DNA of 64,000 nt, taken from the NCBI GenBank assembly GCA_029964075.1, contig CM057130.1, forward strand, positions 6,138,001 through 6,202,000, in the 5' to 3' direction. Under the pieces are notes generated by a model. It was not told where the DNA came from. It did no database searches and was given only the letters and a program-made list of their open reading frames with translations. Shown here in pieces: positions 34,351-47,300 of the stretch; positions within the stretch are counted from its first letter, which is position 1, and the number at the start of each line of letters is the position of its first letter. A program made the translations under genes and the position numbers. The DNA comes from Patiria pectinifera (lineage: Eukaryota; Echinodermata; Asteroidea; Valvatida; Asterinidae).

Positions 34351-34729
34351 CGTGCTAGTGAGTTTGTTTCTGCATTCAATAGGGGAAGTTGAACAATTGA
34401 GGACAATAGTATCCCCAATTCCTGAAAGTCCCCAATTTGGCGATGCGTACAAAACATATGGGAGGTCTTCCTAAAAAGTTAGAGGACAAACAAAAGAGGG
34501 ACAAATAGGGGGTCCCCAATTGCAGGCAAATACACACTTGTATACATGTGTTTGTTGTGGGAGGAAGGGGGTGTCAGGTAACACTTTGATGAAGAGTCAC
34601 CTCTCCTTACACACACAGCCTTGGTTTCCAAACGAGGAGACTCTTTTCTGTGTACTGGACCAGCCTTTATTTCATTCAAAGGAAGGGAAAAATAAGCCAA
34701 ACTTGCTCAGGTAAGAATGGCAGATGCAC

Positions 34730-34990
34730 GCCCCTTTAATAGTCGGTACGCACACAAGTGCACCTGGCTAGAAGTCGATGCATACACGCTTCACGTGCAC
34801 TCAACCGCTCTCTGAGTGGAGGCTCAAGTCGTCCCGATCAGCCCGCTGCCGAACGTGACTCGCAGGAATGTCGATTCAAATTATCCCCGCGGAGTAAAGG
34901 AGGTAAATCTAATAGCTCATAATGAGATTAAAGGGGGTTGGGGTGGATAGGGCCGGCTTAATTCCATCAAAACATGTTCTCCTGGAAAGT
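34730..34990. promoter_or_regulatory. GC-rich non-repetitive island, candidate enhancer
   Basis: GC/CpG-rich stretch without a coding frame. It has CACGTG-type (TTCACGTGCAC), TAAT-core (CTAATAGCTCATAATGAG) and GATTAAAG words. Placement between AT-rich flanks suggests selection on non-coding sequence, but this is inference. Confidence 0.25.
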
Positions 34991-36921
34991 GGTTTTCGTT
35001 TTCTGGGTTTTTTTTTTAAATGTGAGTGCTGTGTGTGTGTGGACAAGCAGTTGACCATTAAAGATATGGGTCACCTGTGTTGCACAAATGTTGATTTTCA
35101 GGCAGAGGCATGAGTGTTTGGTAATAGCAATCACTTTTATTTACAAGATCTCATAAGAAAACTTAATGAAGTGCCTAAGATAATGCTCATATAGCGGTAT
35201 CCTTCACATGAATACATGTATGTAGTTGTATTTGATCTGCTGTTCGACAGATTTGTTGTAATTTGCTTATTAAGGCAATGAAGACATAAATGTGGATGTG
35301 TCGTGTGTGGATGGGTACCGGTATGTTAGAGATGTGTTCGTCATTATATACATGATTAACATGTTTTCATACTTTTATGTAGAAAACACAATTGTATGAA
35401 AAAGCAGAGCTATTTTAAAGTAATATCCATTAAAAGACAATCAGAAATGATCTGTTTACTTAATCATCAGCTAAAATCATGAAGTGGTTTCAGCTTTTCA
35501 GAATAGCATCACAAGTAATAACACTGATAAAATCATGTTTTATGGGCAGTTCCATGAGACTTTGGACATGGCCCAAAAATGAAAGCAATTTATGGAATCT
35601 TCAAAATTACAAGCACCATAATCTCAAATGTGGTATCAAATTAAAGGGGAAACATGATGAATGAATGATGATGTGCTAGTGAGATGTAATTTGGTTAAGT
35701 GTATTTTTTTGTCAAAACTTGTGTTTTGCCTAAAATTATGGAGTTGTGGTAGTCATTTAAAAAGACTCATTTTGGCACCTTGATTTGACATGCAAAATGT
35801 GAGTGTTATTGTGAATTTTTGTTTTTAATTATGAAAGAGCAAAATGTTCCATTTATCATGTTGACCTTTTTTGTTGTAGTTTAATCAATTAATTTCAAGG
35901 GATATTCTGTGAGAAAAATCTACCCTAAATGCTTTGACTTATAGAATAACAGCACAGAGTTGACGGGAAGACCCGCTCCAAATGTTATACGAGTTATCAT
36001 GAAATTGCCTGTATACATTAGCCTACAGTACACATGCAGTCTTCATTAATTTTAAGTCATGCTGTGTCTTGACAATAGAGGGCGCTATGTAGAAGAGCCT
36101 GCACAAAATTGTCAAATAATTCCCAAATGATAAAAGTAGGACTACTATACCTTCTTCTGAAAATAAGACATGTTTAAGCCTTGGCTTTTACATGTCTTGT
36201 TGGTCTGTATCTTGTGTTCTTAATTACATATTTTATGTGATTATTTCTTAGACTGTTTGGCCAACTCAGAAACTGAAAACGAGGTGTCACAAGATTAGTT
36301 GCGAGAGGGGAGATTATGTTTGAAGTTCAAGATTGTAGTTCAATTGACTTGAGACACATCATGTTTTTAAGCATACATTGTACATGTACAATTTAGTAAA
36401 CATTTAAACACTTGCACTTTTGAACATTATTTTTTTTGTCAGAGCCACTTTTCCCCCAACTCATCTGTATCAGATGAGAAGAGGTTTTATATACATGTAT
36501 GTTCATGTACACTTATTACAAATTTACAGTGTACAAGTTCAATGATTTCTGAAGGGTTTTGTTTAACTCACACACAAAAGCCAAACACGAATAAGCGGCC
36601 AACTGTTTTTAAGCCAACAAATACTTATGTGAATGTTTACATTTAATGATGTGTGCTTTGAAATATCAAGTTTAAGTTTGATTCTTTGCCCTTTGCCACA
36701 TCCTTGTAGGTTGTTGCCTCAAGTGTTTTGTAAATGTTTTGAGTCATGAGTAAGTGATTTATTGAGAAGTCTTCTTTTTTTTTTCTTTATTTGTCGCAAC
36801 TTAAATTCAATATCTTGTCCTACAAGTATGGTTTTTAAATTTTGAAATTTTTTGGTCATATTTGGAACAAAAAGTCTGAAAATTGCTCAACATGCACATT
36901 CTATGAGAACAAGCATTTGTG
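34991..36921. other. noncoding, nothing recognised
   Basis: Long AT-rich, single-copy looking stretch with scattered TACATGTA words. No domain in any frame. Confidence 0.5.
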
Positions 36922-37169
36922 TTAACCAGTTCGCGCCGGGATTATTTTGACATTGACCAGGCATGGCATTGTTTTTACGAACCTCGATGCGAGACGGGTT
37001 CAGGCCGTCATCTACGGATGTACGACCTGATATTTCCAGCCTTGCTCGCTGCGAGCTGGTCGCTGATAGATATTTCTGGCCTCGCTCGTTGCGTGTGTAG
37101 CCGTCATCCGTTCCGAATACCACAAAACCTTTGCGTGTATGTACACATCATCCGACGTGAACTGGATAA
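36922..37169. mobile_element. TTAACC-ended element, copy 2
   Basis: The left end TTAACCAGTTCGCGCCGG matches the element at 12737-13157. The right end CGTGAACTGGATAAA is a decayed inverted partner. The interior (248 bp) is GC-rich, with a repeated CTCGCTSGYTGCG-like word (37043 and 37083), and differs from copy 1, so the two share mainly their ends. Confidence 0.5.
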
Positions 37170-37308
37170 AAAGCTAAGGGTCAGATGCATTGGACAAGAG
37201 TTACTGTACCTTTAGAAAGATCCTCTTCAAAGGGGGGGGGGGGAGGGGGGAAGGGTCTAGAGACGAAGGCACAATGCAAGAAACTGAAACTGAACTTATG
37301 GATGCTCA

Positions 37309-37548
37309 GTGGCGGATCCAGCATTTACAGAATGGGGGGGGGGGGTGCCAAAAATTGAGATGAAACCCAAACATACAAGCAGGGCACATATTAGCTCATG
37401 TGGGTCAAAATTTGAAGTGATTAAAGAACCGGTTGACAGCAGAAGAAACGGGGTGGGGAAACAAGACGTGCCTCTGAAAAAATATATAAATGTGAAAAAT
37501 AGACGGGGGGGGGGGGGGGGTGCAGACTGCACCCTCCTGGATCCGCAA
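37309..37548. mobile_element. GGATCC-ended G-rich MITE, intact copy
   Basis: GTGGCGGATCCAG at the left and CTGGATCCGC at 37537-37546 form the inverted ends. Two long G runs lie inside (37334-37346 and 37505-37520) and a third just outside at 37231-37241. The interior aligns with 5207-5437. It may have inserted into older repeat DNA, as the flanks share words with 7250-7395. Confidence 0.75.
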
Positions 37549-40500
37549 CATATATGTAACATATGTAACATATTTTTTGTGTGCCGAAAGTGTATTCAAA
37601 TGCTTGGCATAAACCTTTGATGCAGCATAAGGGTCAGTTGGATGTAATCAGGGTTTGCAGTATTTCAATTCAAGCTCTCAGATGCTCAGGTGCCCTTTAT
37701 TCCAACCTCGGAATGACACTGACTCATTCCCCGTCTTCACTTCCCTTGCTACCCACTCAACATTCAGGCATCATGCCAGCCCCTCTACATGTAGCTCCAT
37801 GGTAAACATCGAAGCACAAGGACACTCCTCTCAGAAATGTCCCTACTTCAGCAAAACCATACCACTGATGAGGCTGATTGTGAATAGCACCCTCTGTTGG
37901 AAAGGAAAAAAATCACATAATTTGGGGTTGATATGTTGAAACTTGAATGCTGCCCTCTGTCGATCAGCCTTGCTTTAATGTGAAGAATGATTGTAGGTAG
38001 CTGCAGTGAAAAGATTTTGAAATGATTATAAGGTGTTTCTTAATAACGTGTAAAATTGAACAAATGTAGAAAAAAATGAGCATCAGAGTCTTACTAGTAG
38101 GAGATGTAATAGCTGAGGTTATTTAAAGCTGACTGCTTTGGTCAGGGGTGTGGTGGTTTTTTTTTGGAAGGGGGCACCTTTTGGTAGTCTTTTTTTAATG
38201 GATATTTAAATGCTGTAGATAAAGAGGTAAACAAAAAGTGGAATTTTTTTTTATGAATTGATACATATAAATTTTTCCCTGTAAAAGAAGTGAAAATGTC
38301 GGGGAAGCTTAGTGAAACATATTTCAACAATCATTTCTAGCATTTCTTGGACTGCACTGATGTAAGTAGAATTGATATCTCCACTATCCAAAAAAGAACG
38401 AGACCAGATTGAAGATGTAATACATTTTGTTATTCTAACATCAATTCATTTTTTATTGACTTCTTTTATTTCATGTGATGATGTGTGTTTATGCATGGAG
38501 TAAACAATTTTTGTCATGACGGCATTTCTTATAACACAGTCTTTTTTTTTTTTGGTAATCGAACCTAGCAAATGAAGCATGCGTGCAACCTCTTTTTAAG
38601 TGGAAATCAAACAAGGTCACATGACGTTCCTCCTTGACCAACTGGGGCTCGCCTGATTAAATTGCGGGGCGCAGGGAGCACCTGTAATTGGCAGTAAATT
38701 GGACATCTTCAAGACATGTGGAACGCCTAAGAGACTTTTGATTGCGTTAGAAGTTGAGTAAAAGGGCACAACGAGGATTAGTATACCGGGACTACTTTTT
38801 TTTGGCGGAGGACTTGCTGGGGAAGGCTGATGCTTTTACGGGCCACTGAATGACATCTTTAACAGGCAGATGTTAAAATGTGGGAGGTTTTTTAAATGTG
38901 GATTTTTGTACAAATGAGGGTCTGTGGAGGCGTGAATAGAAAATGTCAGGGGAAAAGATGAAATGTCAAGCTTGGAAATGTCAAGTGCATTGAACGTAAT
39001 AAGCAAAGTGATTGGTATTACAATTCATGAGGTGCATACTGTGCTTATGTTCAATGTTGTTTCATATCCACAAAAAAAATTGAACAGAATTACCCCCCCC
39101 CCAAAATAATAATAATAGGAAAACAGCCTTGGCTTACATGTAAATGAAGACTTACATGTACATGGATTCTTAAGTTACTCAGGAATAATAATTAAATGTA
39201 GGTGCAAACTTGACTTAAGTTTTGCAAGTTGTAAACTTGCAAAAATAACAAGTGAAAACAAAGAGAATAAAACTCAGAACAAACTGTTTATAAAGAATAT
39301 AGGCATTTCACTTTGTGACATATCAAACGTGAGTGCCATACAGTTGACGTCAGCTTCAATCGGTCTTGAGATGTTTTTTTGTCGTCAATATTTCTGCCAG
39401 GGTTGCCCAGAGCACAGTGTTTTGTGTAAAAGTTCTGAAATCAAATTATTTTCATTCTAATGTTTTGAATGGAAAAAAAATATTTTTAAAGAGGATAACC
39501 CTGTTTATATACATCTCTTTTTGGTTCAGTACAAATGAATGGATCTTATCAAAGCTCAAACTAAAGCATATGTGCTATATATGCAAATTGTGATCTTAAC
39601 TGCAAGATTGCACTATGATTTGTTTATGTACATGTAAGAGTATATCATTCTAAAAATTATTTTTTTCAGTTAACAGTTGTTTGTGTTATTTTGTTGCTTT
39701 TGTGCTCATTGTTTTGTTCAAGTCTACAAGCATTGATGGTTCGTAAACAGAAAAGTTCAAAAAGTCAGACTTGTTTTGTATGTTTGTTATGACAACAAAT
39801 TACAGTGTCACAATTTTGTTGTCATTCACCACATAATAATGCTTAGTCCTATTTCTTAAAATTGCCAGTATCGATATTCAATTGTGACTTTCAGAGAAGT
39901 CAATAATGTTATAGCTCAGCTGGTTGTATGCTGAATAAAACATTGCAGAAATGTGAAGACAAAGACAAAATTGATTAGTTTTTTTTCGCCTTGCATCCCT
40001 GCACCTGCTAAACATTCTGTTGTTTCCATGGCAACCTAGTAGACTTGATACCAGTGTCATCACTGTTTTTTATTTCCTTTTTTTACAAAGGTTGCATCAT
40101 AATTGCTGAAAAATTGTACGGTTTGGTGGTAATGCATTTAAATAATGAATGGACTAATACCCTGCTTTTGGTTAGGTTGGATTTAAAACCTTTAGGCTAT
40201 TATGAGGATTCCGTCGGCCTTGAAGTTTGTAAATTTGCTACAGTACTGCAGATGGGTTAATGGGGCGACCTGTTTATTCCTTTCAGTGTGAGAATTCTTT
40301 GTACTTGGAGGGGGTTCCTTGTTCGTGAATGAATTGTTTTCTCTCCGGGTAAACCAAGTTAAAGAGCTTTTTAAGAGCATTCTGTATTAAGGATGGTGGA
40401 TAAAAATACAACTTGAGGTGTTTGCCAAATCTGCTATTGACACAAAAGTAACAAAAGAAGGGGTAAGTGCATTTGTTTGTTTTTGTACAATCACAAAGCA

Positions 40501-40574
40501 AAACATTAACGCAGTCAGTGCAAAGTGTTAAATTGGTAAAGTAATTTTTCACGCATTTCAAGAAAGGGTATTGT
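37549..40574. other. noncoding, GC-richer patch at 38600-38800
   Basis: No gene recognised. The patch 38600-38800 (GGTCACATGACG, GATTAAATTGCGGGGCGC, CACCTGTAATTGG) is GC-richer and non-repetitive, a possible regulatory element. The rest is AT-rich. Confidence 0.4.
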
Positions 40575-40920
40575 CAGTAGCAGATCTGGGGGGGAGGGGA
40601 TCGCCAAGATGGCCAGTAGCAGATCGGGGGGGGGTGTGATTGCAACTCCCCCCCCCCCCGCCCCATTAAGCTGCTGAAAAAACTTATGATATGGCTCGAC
40701 TAGAATATGGGACCAAAAATAATACAATTTGACTCAAAAGTTCCGAAATTTATTCTCAAATTGCATTAAAATGCCGGAGGAGGCATGCCGTCTGACCCCC
40801 ACATCAGGGGCATGCCTTCACTAAAATATCAACACCCCCTCCCCCCCCCTCCCCCTCCTCCTTCCCCCTCCTTCCCCCTCCTTGTCATGTGTTTCCTGAA
40901 AGCTAGATCTGCCCCTGATG
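40575..40920. mobile_element. G/C-rich cluster of GGATC-type ends
   Basis: CAGTAGCAGATC followed by a G run occurs twice (40575, 40614), and CTAGATCTGCCCCTG closes the cluster at 40903-40917 in inverted orientation. GGCATGCC and GGGGCATGCC form another inverted pair near 40782-40816, and long C tracts lie at 40648-40658 and 40836-40880. It looks like one or more degraded or nested relatives of the 37309-37548 family. Confidence 0.45.
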
Positions 40921-43900
40921 GCAATGTGCTTCTCCAAAAATGTCTAAAGACATCAAGCCCATATAGTCCTCCTACATTAAAAATCCTTGTGGGAGTTTTG
41001 AGAACTAAATTGCACATTCAAAGTAAATAGATTTAGGCTTATAAATACCTTAAGGTTACTTTCACTGTGCTATTTCCAAATTGAATGGGAAACAGATTAT
41101 GTTTTAAATTGCTTTTCCCCCCTTGCATTGCAAAAATCAGGTCCTATTTGCTTTTGAAAGAGACATCAAACAAAAACATCCGCCCACGATAAGTTATGAA
41201 ATATTTACTTTACAAAATTCAAACTTTTTACAGCCGGACTATACCTTTGTAAATTTTGTGAATTATGGGCACAAAGGCAACCCAAATTAAAAGCGTATTT
41301 TCATAGGGTTGAAAACATCCAAAACAGAAAAAGTAGCTTTTTCTGTTTAAATAACACACACATTGAAATTTCTTTAGGAGAGAACAAAATCTTAGCATTA
41401 AAGAGCACAGGCAGAGCAAATGTAAATACAATGCAATTTGTGCTAGAAAGATTTATTTGCAACCACGCATTTGGTTTTGATCTCTGAGGTGACATGTTTG
41501 CTGCATGGAGAAAGTAGATCAAGCCTACTGATAACCTACCGTTCATGTGGACATATATTTTCATCATAGCTTCTTGTAGAAGCGTGGAGAGAGAGCATAA
41601 CGTAGGAGAGCAAGACCTTCCCATCAAGAAAAAAAAATTGTGCTTTTTGCCAGAAGGTTCTTCTGTGGCTGTGAATTGTTTTTGCTGTAATTCCTCTCAA
41701 GTTTCACATTATTATGCTGAACAGTTTTAACTGCAGAGGTAGGGATTTCTTGATTTGTGGAAAAGTGAACACATTTTTTTCTTGGGCCATTTGGTTAATT
41801 TTTTTTTCTCTAAAGTCCTGGGAGAGTTAAAACTGCTGAAACATACTGTGGTTTTAAGAATTTGTTAATTTCTTTTAAAACTCTGGCAGGAGCTTCTACA
41901 TTTACATGTCACTTGGTGGTGATCGATCTGTCCCCGGAAAATTGATCAAAATAAGGCACCATAAGTTTCCCGCAAAATACATTTTAATTTTCTAAAAAAG
42001 CAAACAGAATATATTAAATACTTAACAAAATTGTTGTAACAATTTGGAAAGACGTTTATGGAAAGTTTATAAATGGAGGCAAAATAAGTGCAGTAATGTT
42101 ATAGTCACGTGGTATTTATCGCAAATTGCTCTAAATCTAGGTATACATCTAAAGTATGGTGTTCAATATGTGCTATCGGCGTCACGTTTTTGGGCGTCTC
42201 ATTTTTCAGCTCTGACAGGGATCATTTTGATACATTTCGTGCGAGACTTTCATGCAAGACGGCCAGAGCTTGTTATGCACTCACACTTGTTTATTTTGAC
42301 CCAAGCAAACCTGTTCGGATGTGTAAACTAATATCCCTCATGATTGTTCTTTGTTGGTTTAAATACAAAAGGGTTTCTAAATTTTTATCACTTATACATG
42401 TGTTTGTTTTTGAGTTATTAGTTTTAATATTTTATTCAAATAAAGGAATTTAATTTGAAGGTATTTTGCCATTAACAATAAATCAGATAAAATATCCCAA
42501 GCAAAATTGAAAATTTACTGCTTTCAATCACATAATTTGCTTTGATGTGTCATAAAAGCAGGAAGTCTACTTATCAGGTTATTTACAACCAATTATAGTT
42601 GACAGTAGTTGAGATAACTTAATTTCCCACCACCACATGGCACCTGTAAGCACTCTGACAGCTGCTTCTGACCGTGACTCCCCCTAAAAACAAAATGGTA
42701 CAGCCCAAGTCTGCATTCCTTATTGTTCTCTCAGGGCATGGCCATTCAATCCACAGGGGCGTGACCTCACGAGGACAACCTAATAATAGCAGCCTTGACT
42801 GAGGGGGAATTCCATTCACCTGTTCAGGGATATCCTGGTGAGCTGTTGTCAGTTAACCCCATGAAGATATTTGGCACACCACTAGGCACTAGTGTGTTTG
42901 GTTACTGTTCAGTCATACGGAACAGGTCAATAGTTGCAATTGATTCAGCATAACTGTGCATGTAGTAATCATCAGAAATAGCTGGTGAATAGGTGGCCAT
43001 GTGACATGAATGGGAGATACAGTTGACTACTTTAGGTTACTAATTGTTCAGTGTGCTGGTGTAGACTGTTTTGTGACTGTTACGTCTATGGATCGGCTCA
43101 GTGGATAACCAAGTATTGCAACTTCATGATCTTCACTTGTGTTTTATTGTGACAAATGCTGGTATGTGCACTGTGATCTACATGAATGTACTGTGTGTTG
43201 GACACAACCTATGTGTTTTGATGTGTAATTCTGGGCATAAATGTACCAATAAGTTCGTTTGACAAAATGCCATAATCTAAACATGTATGTGATGATGCTT
43301 CTTGCAATGTTAACAGTACCTTATCATTTAAAGTCATATGTTGGAAAAGTGTTTAATTAGAAACTGTTTGAGTAAACAATAAACTTACATGTACATGTGG
43401 TTTATTTTCAGGTTGGTTTTTACCCTTCAATTTTTAATAGTAGTGGTGTTTGAAAGGAAATCTCAATTTGTCCAAATTTGCGATAATTCTAACATTCTTA
43501 AATTCTGTGTCCACTTCTTTTCAAGAAGTGTTATACACTGTAGAAAAAAAGTCCTTTTGAATTGTTCATGGATAAAAACATTTTAAAATACATGTACTTC
43601 ACAAGTTGGGATGCAAAGGTGCATCGACTGCAACGAATTGTCTGGAGTTGTGTACATTTGTAGTGTACTCATTGTTCTGTATGCAGAACCCCTGCTCTAA
43701 AAAAAATATAGGCTTAGGTTTTATTCGTATGTATTTTATTAAAATATTTTAAGGGTGCCAGGAATTACCTGTTGTATGATATGTATACTGTGCTAATAGC
43801 GAACAGAATTGGAATTTTGTTATTTCATTTTTTGTTTTGAGCAACCATTCTGATAAGCAAACCCTTATCCCTGAATGTTGTTATTAAGTAATTAATTGCT

Positions 43901-44202
43901 TTGCTGGACAACCCTCTTTCCTTCCTGAATTGGCAGATGTTGCCGTATCCTGCTGATTGTTGAGGCCTTCCATCAGAATAGAGAGGGTTTATGTTTATCC
44001 ATTTGTGTAGGCATTTGTGAATGTGTCTTTAAGTTTTATAAGTCTAAATTTCTTTTCTTTTCCTTTTTTTCATTTTTTTTGTTTTGTTCATGTCATATCT
44101 AATCTGGCGACAGCCATTTTCTGAGGTTGCGCTCAGGTACCGTAGTACGCATTCACTCTGGGCTCCTTCATCAATAGGGTTACCAAAATAGGCGCCTTGT
44201 CT
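40921..44202. other. noncoding, nothing recognised
   Basis: Mostly AT-rich single-copy looking DNA. A GC-richer patch at 42630-42830 carries a 66-codon minus-strand frame without domain. A 114-codon frame at 42109-42453 is unremarkable. Confidence 0.45.
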
Positions 44203-44323
44203 TTAAAGATATAGTCCATCATTTAAGAATAATTTCACAGGAGTTTTCAACCAAGTATGTTTTTCAACAATAATATGCCAGTTACCTTTTCGGATGGCTG
44301 CAAATGATGGACTATAGCTTTAA
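44203..44323. mobile_element. TTAAAG small MITE, family 3, intact copy
   Basis: TTAAAGATATAGTCCATCAT at the left is mirrored by AAATGATGGACTATAGCTTTAA at the right (one internal mismatch), giving a 121-bp palindromic element with TTAA at both edges. The interior matches 10236-10356. Non-coding. Confidence 0.85.
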
Positions 44324-47300
44324 GAACACATGTGGTATGCACGTGGACGCGGTTCTACCAAAAAACAAAATGGCTTCCATTTTGTTCGCCAGTGTGGCCG
44401 GATGGTATATTTGTAATGTAGTGCTTTACTGTATGTGTCATTTTATACTTCGCTGGACTTTTAAACAAGAGAATAAGACCAGCCTTGTGTATAGTCAAGC
44501 CAGTCCTGAAACTTTGACTGCTGGACTTTTTATGCAATTTATGACCTTATTTTTTCTCAGCAACCCAGGAAGTCAGTCAGTAACTCAGTCAGTTAGAAGT
44601 CAGTAGACTGGTCCTTTGAGTTCAGCAAAACATGCATTTTTTTTTCAATCAATGCTTTCTTTTATTAAACTGATCCTGTCTGCATGTGTTCAGTTTTATA
44701 CAGTTTTATGTCTGTGTTCAGTATTTGTGTACTGTGGTCCATATCAAAGATCACACTCAATTGTTGAATACAGGGAGCCAAGTTCAGTGCCCTCTGTGAC
44801 TGAAAAATTATCCATTCATTGGAATGATGCCGATGTTTAGTTAGAGTGATTAGCTTCGGACGACTTTGTACTTGGTTTGCATAAGGAGCAATGCCGGCAA
44901 GGCCATTGAATGTGCACTGTACCAGGAGCTAGTACCCCGGTGTGGGCTGGATTTTGTTCTGCAATATGTTTGAATACGTCTCCGTTGCATTCCTAAGGTT
45001 CAGCTTTCTCTGTCCTACTTTCAGGGAGAAAGCAAAAACTGATCTTTGAAGAAAACTGAAATTAAGATGAAAGTTGCTGTGGGAAAATCTCCTTTTACAA
45101 AATGGGAAATGGCAGCCGTCAAAAGTCAGTAACTGAGGAACATGATGGTTATCCTCTCAACAGCAGCCAAACACTGTGACAAAGCAGTCCCTGGCCCTAT
45201 TCCTAAGGTGAATGTTCAAAAACTTCACACTGTGTAAGCAACACAAACAACTGAAAATTTCATTGTGTTTTGTGCTCATTCAGCTTGTCCTATGATCCTG
45301 CTGTTGCAGTTTTCATTCAGTTTGGGGTATAAATGTTCTTTCAGATGGCAAGTGGCCATGCAAATCCCGTAAACGGAGGAATACAAGAAACAGTATTGAT
45401 CAAAAGTAGATGTACAGCATACTACATGTACATTTTCATTTTGTAATGCACTCGGCACTCAGTTCATAAACTATACATGTATACATGTACGGTACATTGG
45501 CAAGCTTGAGATTGTACAATCATAGAGCAAGGACCCATGCAGAGTCAGTTGCTCTATCATAAACTTATCCTACTTAAAATTGATCTCAGATGCACAATTT
45601 TTTTAACCATGTGTTGTAGTTGAGTCTATCACAAGTCATGAGTCACAAGTAATGGAGGATGAACAATAACGTACTAAAAGTACTTTACTTTACTTGGGTT
45701 ACTAATTATGATGGACTTGCCTACAACACTGGTCAGACGCACTTGTAAAGCAGCACTTTTTATTGTGAGTCTGTCAAATTCTTGTCACGCCAGTCTTTTT
45801 TCCCCTTTATTCTCGCATACTTTGCTTTATCACCTGCAGGTACGTTGGTTTTGTTTCTCTCTTACGCTGCTTTGATCTTTGTTTGTTTTGGGCGGCTCCT
45901 CCTCTGTTCATCTTGCTGTTGTCATTTTCATCTCATCATCTCACCGTGCCGATCTCTTGTCGGCAGTAATTGCTTTTCCATCCGTTGGGAAGCAGAGATA
46001 ACAAAACCAGATTAGTTCTTTTTTAAATCACTCATCGTGGCCGGGATTGTGCAGACATCAACGTCACTGCTTCTCCTTCTGGGGGTTGGGTTTTTGGGGG
46101 TAGGGATCCTGGACATTCCAGCGGAGTCAGACAAGATGTTTTCTCAATGTCAGCATCCGTCTCGGCAATTGGACCATCAATCGTCCGGCCATGAGCAAAC
46201 TCCGGTCTACTTTTCTCACACTGACAGATACGTACATAGATCTGCTAAGTATAACGGGGTGTTTTAAGGAAGCATCTCAGGCATCCGGATGTTGTTTATG
46301 CAGTGGAACGTTTGAGATTTGATGCCGAATCCAAGCACATGGCTTTTTTAAACCAGATGTGCGACACAGATACTGAGACAGAAACATGGCCGTGTTCCAA
46401 AAGTAAACTGCACAGGATTTGGTCCTGTAAGTTTGCACTAGTGCATGTTTTAAACACCAACTTGTATGTTTTCCCACTGGTTTCTACGTGCATAATGCCT
46501 AATCCCTGTTTTAAGTTGGTAAATAGAAGAGAAAATATTACTTTTCTCGATTTACATGCATAGGCCTATAGATGTCATCAACGTAATGTAACAAGTTGAC
46601 CTTTCATCTAATTTCCCTTTTTAAATAATGGAATATTACACAGTCAAATTTTTAAAATCCAGGAAAGTTATTTCATGTTGAAAATGCATGTGCTGGCAAA
46701 TGAAAGTTGTGTTCCCCATGCTATTCAACAAATTCAGTTTTTTTCCTATGACTAAAATTTCAACTTGTATGTTTTATTTTAATACCACAAAAACTCCTTT
46801 TTGGGGCGTCTGCATACCTCTGGGGAAATGTCTTTTTTTTTTTAGGCACAAACAGATCTGCTTTGTTTGCAGACTGGCTCCCGGTCCGTACATTATCGAT
46901 ACTGATTGTGGGGTAGGAACCAGCCTACCCAGCGAGAACAGGAATTATATTTGTCTGTCAGCCAATAATTCGAAATTGTAAAGTAATACTTCAATAATTA
47001 AACATGGGCCATGTTTTTTTCCGGTCAATATCTCATTCACAAGTGAACAACTTTTGTATTGCTAGCAAAATAGCAATTTAAAATAGGAATCTATTTTATG
47101 GGATGAAATTCAAAAACGGGGGAATGCACTTTAAACTCTCGCTATGGTGTGCATGAAAGCATTCATTCCCATCCATCCAGTTTCATCCATTTCAATGAAC
47201 TGCAGATGTACTTATCCAAGGAATTTACAAATTAACGTCACATATTCAGATCAATTCAGTGTGAGGACCATGAGGGCAACATTATCCGACCGTTTAAGAT

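Noticed and set aside
34141..34452. Peptide FVYGVNRG encoded on both strands, suggesting a repeated domain.
   Set aside because: It is produced by the two arms of a 24-bp inverted repeat.
46037..46267. Frame starting with a leucine-rich segment resembling a signal peptide.
   Set aside because: The hydrophobic run comes from a CT/G-rich stretch. The remainder shows no domain and there is no supporting exon structure.
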